Shown: positions 36,214 to 41,680 of the stretch, piece by piece
Numbering within the stretch: position 1 is the stretch's first letter
Layout: every line of letters begins with the position of its first letter
Origin: Rhodospirillaceae bacterium
GTDB taxonomy: Bacteria; Pseudomonadota; Alphaproteobacteria; GCA-2721365
Direction of reading: 5' to 3'
Length of the DNA stretch: 41,680 nt
NCBI GenBank assembly: GCA_002721365.1
Contig: PBKC01000066.1
Location: 1 to 41,680, forward strand
The notes under the pieces: model-generated
The model's database searches: none
The model's input: only the letters and a program-made list of their open reading frames with translations
What the model was told of the DNA's origin: nothing
Translations under genes and position numbers: made by a program

Positions 36214-36293
36214 GGACTGAGATGCCAGAGCTAGGCTGACACCGCCGACACCCAGCCCCATGTTGAGTAATTGACACCAACACACACCCACTC

Positions 36294-37166
36294 ATGGCGC
36301 GATCACCCAACACCATCCCCGACGATCCATCCCTCCGCGACCTTCTCCTGACGATCGAGGGGCGGCGGGCGCGGGCGCGGCGGCGGTTGTCGGCGGCGGG
36401 GTTCGCGGCCGAGACGCGGGAAGCGCCCCAAGCCCGGCCGCAACGGGCGGTCACGAAGATTGCGCCGTCCGGTCCCGGCACGATGCTGGACATCCATCAC
36501 GTGGCCCGGAACCTCGTCCGCTTCTCGGTCGCGCGGCCGGAGGGGTTCGGTTTCATCGCCGGGCAGTCGGTGCGGGTGGAGATCGACGGGCTGGAGCGGC
36601 GCTACACCATCGTCTCGGCACCGCATGAGCCGCATCTCGAATTCTTCGTCGAGCTGGTCCCCGGCGGCCGGATGTTCGAGCGGCTGCGGGCGCTCCGCCC
36701 CGGCGGGCGAGTGCGGATCGCGAGCGCCGCCAAGGGTGGGTTCCGGCTGAAGGAGGGCGCCAGGCGGCACCTGATGCTCGCCACAGTGACGGGAGTGAAC
36801 CCCTATGTCGCCATGCTGCGGGACGCGGTCCATCGCGGGGTCCGGGACCTGGGCTGCATCATCGTCCACGGCGCGAGCCACGCCGACGAGTTCGGCTATC
36901 GCAGTGAGCTGGAGACCCTGGCCGCCGAGCGCCCCGACCTCCTGGTCTACATCCCGACCGTCAGCCGGCCCGAGGCGCCGGAGAACGCCGGCTGGGACGG
37001 CTCGACCGGACGCGCGGACGCGCTGATCGACCCGGTGCGCGCCGCTTACGGCCTCACCCCCGCCGACACCGTCGCCTATGCCTGCGGCAATCCCGGCATG
37101 GTCGACAACGCTCGCCAACACCTCGGCGCGCTGGGCTTCGAAGTGCGGACGGAGAGCTACGGGTAG
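36294..37166 (+). CDS. Ferredoxin-NADP+ reductase-like flavoprotein
   Basis: 290 residues. The FAD-binding domain has the R-x-Y-[ST] motif RRYTIVSAP (about 101-109) and the NAD(P) domain ends with TVAYACGNPGMVDNAR and the aromatic C-terminus VRTESYG, as in bacterial Fpr-type reductases. The first 60 residues are Arg/Ala-rich without family match; the true start may be inside (ATG at 36483 or a GTG shortly before), since no ribosome-binding site is seen before 36294. Electron partner unknown. Confidence 0.78.
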   Translation: MARSPNTIPDDPSLRDLLLTIEGRRARARRRLSAAGFAAETREAPQARPQRAVTKIAPSGPGTMLDIHHVARNLVRFSVARPEGFGFIAGQSVRVEIDGLERRYTIVSAPHEPHLEFFVELVPGGRMFERLRALRPGGRVRIASAAKGGFRLKEGARRHLMLATVTGVNPYVAMLRDAVHRGVRDLGCIIVHGASHADEFGYRSELETLAAERPDLLVYIPTVSRPEAPENAGWDGSTGRADALIDPVRAAYGLTPADTVAYACGNPGMVDNARQHLGALGFEVRTESYG

Positions 37167-37494
37167 AGCCCGCTGGACTGACTGTCGGAAAGCCAGCAGC
37201 GAAGTAACTATAAGAACTGTAGCCTATTGTCTTCAGCTTAGCATTCCGCGACATCAAGAGCGGAAGCAATTGGCTAACAACCTCAGACATCCCCTCCCGC
37301 GTTCTAAGCGGTATCCCGACATTCCTATCGGCGACCAACAACCAGAGCGGGAAACACCCTTCATATTGTTCCGACATGTCCTGACCCTTGAGCCATTCAC
37401 GTCTTTTTGGTATAATTAAACATAAAATGAGTGGTGTGAAAGTTGCATATCACGCCTGAAGCGCGCATTTTTAAGGCCCGTTGGGAGACACAAC
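37167..37494. other. AT-rich intergenic leader before the membrane-protein pair
   Basis: 328 bp where base composition drops sharply from the GC-rich neighbour. It has no supported gene apart from a ten-codon open frame at 37427-37459 (ATG to TGA) in the presumed leader, and it contains the promoter entry below. Confidence 0.5.
37388..37416 (+). promoter_or_regulatory. Sigma70-type promoter for the AT-rich membrane pair
   Basis: TTGAGC at 37388-37393 and a perfect TATAAT at 37411-37416 with a 17-bp spacer. The predicted start of transcription is near 37423, giving a leader of about 70 nt before the first gene. This is the best sigma70-like promoter seen in the window, and it fits horizontally acquired DNA. 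Confidence 0.6.
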
Positions 37495-37761
37495 ATGGGT
37501 ATAATATTCAAAGCGCCGGCGGTATTAATTTTCCTCATATGCGGCCTCTGGAGTTTAAGTATTTGTTTTAGGATAGTCGAAGACACACTGGGATTTTTAG
37601 TTGCTATTTTTTCTTTATTTGTGGCTCCTGCTCTCATCGGAATTGCTCCCTGGTATGCTGGAATTATACAGGGCGATTGGTTTCCTGTAGTTTTGACTTA
37701 TGGTGGCGGTTTTCTGGCCTATGCGTTGTTTTTTATCGGCGGAATGATTGATGGGAGATAG
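37495..37761 (+). CDS. Small membrane protein of unknown function (AT-rich island, gene 1)
   Basis: 88 residues with three hydrophobic segments (about 6-24, 31-56 and 64-83) and little else: a small integral membrane protein. GGGAG is found 7 nt upstream of the ATG. Codon use is rich in A/T third positions, unlike the neighbouring genes. It overlaps the second gene by 11 bp, so both are translated together. I recognise no family. Confidence 0.6.
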   Translation: MGIIFKAPAVLIFLICGLWSLSICFRIVEDTLGFLVAIFSLFVAPALIGIAPWYAGIIQGDWFPVVLTYGGGFLAYALFFIGGMIDGR

Positions 37762-38194
37762 GGAAGGCGATGGATTTTCAGAAGATCCTTTGATAAGCTG
37801 GAGAACTGGAATCGCTATATTTTTGGCTGTTATTGTCTTTTTTGCTTCTGGAGCGATATATATATTTCTATTCAATTTTTTGATTGATGCGTATTCATAT
37901 TACGATTCGGGGTTTGCAGCAGGGGTCGGTGCCTTTATTTTTCTTACGGTTTCACCCCCTATACTGGCATCGCTGTCGGGAATTTCTGTAGCAAAGACTG
38001 TGTTCCCCCGGTCTAACTCGCACGGCCTTTTTTACGCCTTCTCAAGCTTGCTTGTTTTTATGGCAATTTTGAATGTATTTATTTTATTTATTGGCAACGA
38101 CGATGCGTGGATTGGGTCCGCGATTACGGGCAGCGTAGTCGTAGTTGCATCGATTTTCGCCGTAAGACTTCTCTTTAAACAGTGGGGGGAATAA
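37751..38194 (+). CDS. Membrane protein of unknown function (AT-rich island, gene 2)
   Basis: 147 residues with four or five hydrophobic segments (about 20-45, 52-80, 92-112, 118-143) after an acidic N-terminus (GDREGDGFSEDP). Start ATG at 37751; a TTG directly upstream is also possible. It shares the AT-rich codon use of its neighbour. No family is recognised. Together with gene 1 it forms a two-gene membrane operon that could be a small transport, envelope or defence unit, but nothing in the sequence decides this. Confidence 0.62.
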   Translation: MGDREGDGFSEDPLISWRTGIAIFLAVIVFFASGAIYIFLFNFLIDAYSYYDSGFAAGVGAFIFLTVSPPILASLSGISVAKTVFPRSNSHGLFYAFSSLLVFMAILNVFILFIGNDDAWIGSAITGSVVVVASIFAVRLLFKQWGE

Positions 38195-38224
38195 ACTTGC
38201 TGTATCAGACGGCTGTCTTGAACC

Positions 38225-38872
38225 GTGCCTAAATCAACGGCCATCTCCCAGATTGCCGCCCTCGCCACCAGCACCATCGGGAATGTGCTCGACGAGCTCG
38301 GCGCCGGCGGATTGATCGTCAACCTGAAGCCGCTGGTCGCCGGCCGGCCGTTCTGCGGCCCGGCGGTGACGGCGCAGGAAACGACCGGCCCATTCGGAAG
38401 CTTTGAGCCCGCCGACTTCAAGGTCGGGGCGATCCTCGATGCGGCCGCGCCGGGCGCGGTGCTGGTGATCGCCAATGACGGTGCGCAGGTCTCGACCTGG
38501 GGCGGCCTCGCCTCGCTGGCGGCGCAGCGGAAGGGCGTCGCCGGGGCGGTGATCGACGGCGGCGCCCGCGACGTCGAGGAGATCACCGAGCACGGCTTCT
38601 CGGTCTACGCCCGCCACCTCGTGCCCACCGGCGGGCGCAAGCGCATCAAAGTCGAGGCGATCGGCGAGCCCGTCACCATCGACGGCGTCCACGTCCACCC
38701 CGGCGACATCATCCGCGCCGACGGCACCGGCATCGCTGTGATCCCTGAGGCTTCGGCCGAGGCGGTGCTGAAGATGGCGCAAGAGTTCGACGCCAACGAC
38801 CGGGTCTCGGCGCGGCTGATCGAGGAAGGCCTGAGCCTCGCCGAGGCGATGCGGCGGTTCGATACGATCTGA
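38225..38872 (+). CDS. RraA family protein (HMG/CHA aldolase-like)
   Basis: 215 residues of the RraA fold. The substrate-site glycines GGLASLAAQRKGVAGAVIDGGARD include Gly93-Gly94-Leu95 and the Arg115-Asp116 pair characteristic of 4-hydroxy-4-methyl-2-oxoglutarate (HMG) aldolases; the HPGDIIRADGTGIAVIP segment supports the fold. These enzymes cleave HMG to pyruvate or act as oxaloacetate decarboxylases; the RNase E inhibitor RraA of E. coli lacks part of this site. Start is a GTG without a strong ribosome-binding site. GC content returns to normal here. Confidence 0.85.
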   Translation: MPKSTAISQIAALATSTIGNVLDELGAGGLIVNLKPLVAGRPFCGPAVTAQETTGPFGSFEPADFKVGAILDAAAPGAVLVIANDGAQVSTWGGLASLAAQRKGVAGAVIDGGARDVEEITEHGFSVYARHLVPTGGRKRIKVEAIGEPVTIDGVHVHPGDIIRADGTGIAVIPEASAEAVLKMAQEFDANDRVSARLIEEGLSLAEAMRRFDTI

Positions 38873-38885
38873 GGGCGGCGCCTTT

Positions 38886-38922
38886 GCCCCCTCCCCGACC
38901 CTCCCCCTGAAGGGAGAGGGAG
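38886..38922 (-). repeat. GGGAGGG-type repeat, copy C
   Basis: First of four copies of a repeat with the consensus CCCTCTCCCTyyrGGGGG and then AGGGnnnGGGAGGGG. This copy is in reverse orientation (its complement matches copy F almost exactly) and contains the CCCT/AGGG hairpin stem. It lies 13 bp after the RraA stop. Confidence 0.85.
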
Positions 38923-38967
38923 CGGTTTCGTGAGGGCGGGACGCGAACCGTGCCAAGATGCTCGTTC

Positions 38968-39390
38968 TTACCCCTCTCCCTCCGGGGGAGGGATTGGGAG
39001 GGGGACCGGCGGTTCCGGCTGTCTTCCCGCCATCGAGAGAGCCGCAGTCCGGATGACTTCCAGGACCCCCGCGGTGTTGGCGAGGAGGTCGTTGTTCCAG
39101 AAGCGGAGGACGCGGTAGCCGCGGGCTTCGAGCCATGCGGTACGGTTGCGGTCCGCGCTTTCTTCATGCTGCCCGCCGTCGAGTTCAATCGCCAGCTTCA
39201 GAGACCGGCAGAGGAAATCGACGACGTAGGGGCCGAGAGGAACCTGTCTTCGAAAGTGAAAGCCCTCCAGTTGCCCGCGACGGAGGTGGCGCCAGAGCAG
39301 GCGCTCCGCGTCGGTCGACTGCTTGCGGAGATGGCGGGCGAGCGCGACGCCTTTGCCGTGTGATCCGTGCGCGACTTGGGCATCGTCCAT
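38968..39390 (-). CDS. DUF559 family endonuclease-like protein (copy 2)
   Basis: 140 residues with the same core as copy 1: RKQSTDAERLLWRHLRRG, FRRQVPLGPYVVDFL, LAIELDGGQHEESADRNRT and YRVLRFWNNDLLANTAGVL. The REase-type residues Asp58, Glu69, Asp71 and His75 are present. The start at 39390 uses a ribosome-binding site (GGGGGAGA, about 8 nt upstream) that is part of repeat copy E, and the last roughly 13 residues (PPVPLPIPPPEGEG) plus stop are encoded by copy D. Thus the gene is framed on both sides by the repeat. A longer open frame upstream runs through the repeats and is not likely real. Confidence 0.82.
   Translation of the reverse strand: MDDAQVAHGSHGKGVALARHLRKQSTDAERLLWRHLRRGQLEGFHFRRQVPLGPYVVDFLCRSLKLAIELDGGQHEESADRNRTAWLEARGYRVLRFWNNDLLANTAGVLEVIRTAALSMAGRQPEPPVPLPIPPPEGEG
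38971..39007 (+). repeat. GGGAGGG-type repeat, copy D
   Basis: Plus-oriented copy (CCCCTCTCCCTCCGGGGG then AGGGATTGGGAGGGGG). It forms the 3' end of DUF559 copy 2 and is inverted relative to copy E at the other end of that gene. Confidence 0.85.
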
Positions 39391-39399
39391 TGCGGCATC

Positions 39400-39436
39400 T
39401 CCCCCTCCCCGGCCCTCCCCCAAAGGGAGAGGGGGG
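39400..39436 (-). repeat. GGGAGGG-type repeat, copy E
   Basis: Reverse-oriented copy; its complement reads CCCCTCTCCCTTTGGGGG then AGGGCCGGGGAGGGGG, about 31 of 36 positions identical to copy D by hand alignment. Its inner edge supplies the ribosome-binding site of DUF559 copy 2. Confidence 0.85.
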
Positions 39437-39510
39437 AAGACGTGCGCGGTCGTGAGGGCTGGTGTGCTGCCCACCCTATCACATTGCGCGAGGAACGCCG
39501 CTACAGCTCG

Positions 39511-39545
39511 CCCTCTCCCTTCAGGGGGAGGGTTGGGAGGGGGCC
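39511..39545 (+). repeat. GGGAGGG-type repeat, copy F
   Basis: Plus-oriented copy (CCCTCTCCCTTCAGGGGG then AGGGTTGGGAGGGG), almost identical to the complement of copy C. It ends 18 bp before the stop of the convergent-side acyl-CoA dehydrogenase gene and could serve as its 3' hairpin. Confidence 0.85.
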
Positions 39546-39562
39546 GCCGCCCCGCACGGAAA

Positions 39563-41359
39563 TCAGAACGCTTCCGCCGTCATCGGCAGGACCGTCTCCG
39601 CATTCGCTTTGACCGGGGCGATCAGGGCCATGGCCGGGGGCACCAGGGCTTCGGCGAAGTAGCGGGCGGTGGCGATCTTCTGCTCGAGGAAGGCGCTGTC
39701 CGCCTCGCCCCTCTTCAAGGCCTCGGCGGCCTTGAGGGCCGAGCGAGCCATGATCCAAGCGCCGGCGCCGACCCCCATCATGCGGAGGAAGGGCGTCGCG
39801 CCGGCCGCGGCGCGGAGCGGGTCTTCACCGAGCGCGCCCGCCAGCCATTCCGCCGCCTCGCGGAGGGTGCCCGCGGCGTGGACGAGGTGGGTGCGGATCG
39901 CCTGCATCGCCGCTCCCGGCTGCTCGGCGAGCTCGGCGGCGGTGGCGTTCATGGTCTCCAGGAACGCCTTCAGGCTGGCCCCCTCGGCCTGGACCAGCTT
40001 GCGGCCCACGAGGTCCCAGGCCTGGATGCCGTTGGTGCCCTCGTAGATCATGGTGATGCGGGCGTCGCGGAGATGCTGGGCGATGCCGGTCTCCTCGATA
40101 TAGCCCATGCCGCCATGGACCTGGAGGGCGGTCGAGGCGATCTCGAAGCCGAGGTCGGTGGACCAGCCCTTGACCACCGGGGTCATCAGTTCGACGAACT
40201 GGTGGCGCTCGGCGCGGACGGCGGGATCGGGGTGGTGGTGCGAGAGGTCGAGCGCTTCCGCCGTGACCAGCGCCAAGCCGCGCATCGCCTCGATCTGCGC
40301 ACGCATGTCGAGCAGCATGCGGCGGACGTCCGGGTGCTCGATGATCGTCACCCGGCCTGCGTCCTTCCGGCCCGGCAACTGGCCCTGGACGCGCTCACGG
40401 GCGTAGTCGAGGGCCTGCTGATAGGCGCGTTCGGCGATGGCGATGCCCTGGACGCCGACATTGAGGCGGGCGTTGTTCATCATCGTGAACATGCAGCGGA
40501 GGCCCTGGTTCTCCTGGCCGACCAGCCAGCCGATGGCGCCTTCGTCGTCGCCATAGGACATCACCGCGGTCGGGCTCGCCCTGTGGCCGAGCTTGTGCTC
40601 CAGCGAGACGACGCGGAGGTCGTTGCGCTCGCCGACGCTGCCGTCGGCCTTGGGCAGGAACTTGGGCACCACGAACAGCGAGATGCCGCGCACCCCCTCC
40701 GGCGCGTCGGGCAGGCGCGCAAGGACCAGATGGACGACGTTCTCCGTCATGTTCTGGTCGCCATGGGTGATGAAGATCTTGGTGCCCTTGATGCGGTAGT
40801 GGTCGCCCTCCGGTGTCGCCCGCGTCTTCAGCATGCCGAGGTCGGAGCCCGCCTGCGGCTCGGTCAGGTTCATCGTTCCGGACCATTCGCCGGAGATGAG
40901 CTTCGGCAGATAGGTCGCCTTCTGGTCGTCGGTGCCGTGGGTCTCCAGGCAGTCGACCGCGCCTTGCGTCAGCATCATGCCGTCAGCGAGCGACATGTTG
41001 GCCGACTGCCACATCTCGTTGAGCGCCATGTTGACCGTCCACGGCATCCCCTGCCCGCCCCATTCCGGCGAGAACGGCACCGACGACCAGCCCATCTCGC
41101 AGAACTGGCGATAGGCCTCCGGAAAGCCCTCCGGCATGTAGACGACGCCGTTCTCCAGCCGCGCGCCCTGCTTGTCGCCGACCGGGTTCAGGGGCGAGAG
41201 CACCCCGTTCGCGAAGCGGCCCGCCTCCTCCAGCACCTGGTCGACGACGTCGGGCGCAGCGGCCTCCCCGAACCCTTCGAGCTTCGCCAGGGCGTCCAGA
41301 TCGACGAGCTCGCGAAGGACGAAACGCGTGTCGCGGACGGGCGCGGTGTACTCGGTCAT
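39563..41359 (-). CDS. Acyl-CoA dehydrogenase, DmdC-like (3-methylmercaptopropionyl-CoA dehydrogenase type)
   Basis: 598 residues, the long-form acyl-CoA dehydrogenase with an extra N-terminal segment and C-terminal helical domain, as in DmdC, which oxidises 3-methylmercaptopropionyl-CoA in DMSP demethylation, and in many paralogues on other acyl-CoAs. Motifs: YTAPVRDTRFVL at the N-terminus, GTMNLTEPQAGSDLG, KIFITHGDQNMTEN, GHRASPTAVM, VHGGMGYIEETGIAQHLRDARI and the catalytic base Glu in IYEGTNGIQAWD. Start ATG 41359 with AGGAGA upstream; the upstream extension is not conserved. Sequence alone does not decide DmdC against a general FadE. Confidence 0.92.
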   Translation of the reverse strand: MTEYTAPVRDTRFVLRELVDLDALAKLEGFGEAAAPDVVDQVLEEAGRFANGVLSPLNPVGDKQGARLENGVVYMPEGFPEAYRQFCEMGWSSVPFSPEWGGQGMPWTVNMALNEMWQSANMSLADGMMLTQGAVDCLETHGTDDQKATYLPKLISGEWSGTMNLTEPQAGSDLGMLKTRATPEGDHYRIKGTKIFITHGDQNMTENVVHLVLARLPDAPEGVRGISLFVVPKFLPKADGSVGERNDLRVVSLEHKLGHRASPTAVMSYGDDEGAIGWLVGQENQGLRCMFTMMNNARLNVGVQGIAIAERAYQQALDYARERVQGQLPGRKDAGRVTIIEHPDVRRMLLDMRAQIEAMRGLALVTAEALDLSHHHPDPAVRAERHQFVELMTPVVKGWSTDLGFEIASTALQVHGGMGYIEETGIAQHLRDARITMIYEGTNGIQAWDLVGRKLVQAEGASLKAFLETMNATAAELAEQPGAAMQAIRTHLVHAAGTLREAAEWLAGALGEDPLRAAAGATPFLRMMGVGAGAWIMARSALKAAEALKRGEADSAFLEQKIATARYFAEALVPPAMALIAPVKANAETVLPMTAEAF

Positions 41360-41450
41360 GCCGGCGGTCTCCTGGGCATTTGAATGTCGCTTTGCCAGCG
41401 TTATAGCGCGTTCGGGCCTGCGACCACAGCCTGCGTGCATGTCACCGTCG

Positions 41451-41666
41451 TCCCGGCCTTAGTCGGGATTGTCACCCTCGCGATCGACGCGAGGGTCCCC
41501 TGTTCAGCGCGGATAGCCCCAGGGGAGATGGTCGCGTCGCGCGCGAGCATGACAGGAGGGGTAAGCACCGGAGCTCCCCGAGCGTCATCACCCGGCTTGG
41601 CCGGGTGATCCACGACTTTATCGACCGCAGCCTCAAGTCGTGGATGGCCCGATCAAGTCGGGCCAT
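41451..41666. repeat. Cluster of REP-like hairpins
   Basis: Five hairpins in about 220 bp: TCCCG.../...TCGGGA at 41451-41468; ACCCTCGCG/CGCGAGGGT at 41474-41496; ATCACCCGGC/GCCGGGTGAT at 41587-41609; CCACGACTT/AAGTCGTGG at 41610-41643; ATGGCCCGA/TCGGGCCAT at 41644-41666. GTCAT/ATGAC edges recur, as in the pair at 26.85 kb. Typical of alphaproteobacterial extragenic palindromes. No gene is supported from 41360 to the window end. Confidence 0.8.
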
Positions 41667-41680
41667 GACGGTAAGTTGAA

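Noticed and set aside
38886..39545. CRISPR array
   Set aside because: The repeats alternate in orientation, have unequal spacing and enclose a gene; they lack regular spacers, and no cas gene is present.
39323..41383. 686-codon open frame opposite the acyl-CoA dehydrogenase
   Set aside because: Antisense shadow with skewed composition; the minus-strand gene has all family motifs and a ribosome-binding site.

Overview
The window looks like a stretch of a high-GC alphaproteobacterial chromosome, probably a Rhodospirillales-type or related marine/soil lineage (the taxon is inference). The grounds are a C4-pathway 5-aminolevulinate synthase, a CBP3-like ubiquinol-cytochrome c chaperone next to BamE and a YceD/DUF177 protein, a MucR/Ros regulator, a K+-independent H+-pyrophosphatase and a RibB with a decayed GTP cyclohydrolase II half. 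No rRNA, tRNA, CRISPR array, phage or transposase gene was seen.

Layout. (1) 0.07-1.8 kb: yceD and the cytochrome bc1 chaperone on the minus strand, divergent from bamE. (2) 1.9-11.2 kb: hppA, then a tightly packed minus-strand housekeeping operon read rpiB-glyA-nrdR-ribD-ribE-ribB(A)-ribH-nusB-thiL (ribose-P isomerisation, one-carbon units, ribonucleotide reductase control, riboflavin, antitermination, thiamine-PP). (3) 11.7-13.3 kb: mucR and a secreted M23 peptidase, each followed by a strong hairpin terminator. (4) 13.3-18.7 kb: a complete branched-chain amino-acid ABC transporter, livH-livM-livG-livF-DUF6867-livK. (5) 18.9-20.4 kb: hemA and a small conserved partner. (6) 21.0-29.8 kb: a catabolic region with an orphan TRAP solute-binding protein, a GST, two SDRs, a D-2-hydroxyacid dehydrogenase, an LDH2-type dehydrogenase, an FAH-family hydrolase, a cupin and a divergent UxaA-family dehydratase. 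The SDR-FAH-dehydratase set fits a non-phosphorylative deoxy-sugar-acid route (L-fuconate/L-rhamnonate type) ending in pyruvate plus lactate; the real substrate is unknown. (7) 30.1-31.2 kb: a two-gene phosphorelay-like operon (receiver plus HPt-like protein) without a kinase. (8) 31.2-37.2 kb: aminotransferase, Sua5/TsaC, a secreted cyclase-family protein, an aldo/keto reductase, a DUF559 endonuclease-like gene and a ferredoxin-NADP reductase-like protein. (9) 37.2-38.2 kb: an AT-rich island with two unknown membrane-protein genes behind a near-consensus promoter. (10) 38.2-41.7 kb: an RraA-family gene, a second DUF559 gene bracketed by inverted copies of a G/C-rich palindromic repeat, a DmdC-like acyl-CoA dehydrogenase, and a cluster of REP-like hairpins at the right end.

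The most interesting signal is the association of the two DUF559 genes with palindromic repeats. In the second one the flanking repeats appear to supply both the ribosome-binding site and the last codons of the gene, a layout reminiscent of REP/RAYT systems. The other candidates worth a look are the kinase-less receiver/HPt-like pair, the foreign-looking AT-rich membrane pair, and the deoxy-sugar-acid cluster. Start codons were re-chosen wherever the longest open frame ran into a neighbour or lacked a ribosome-binding site.
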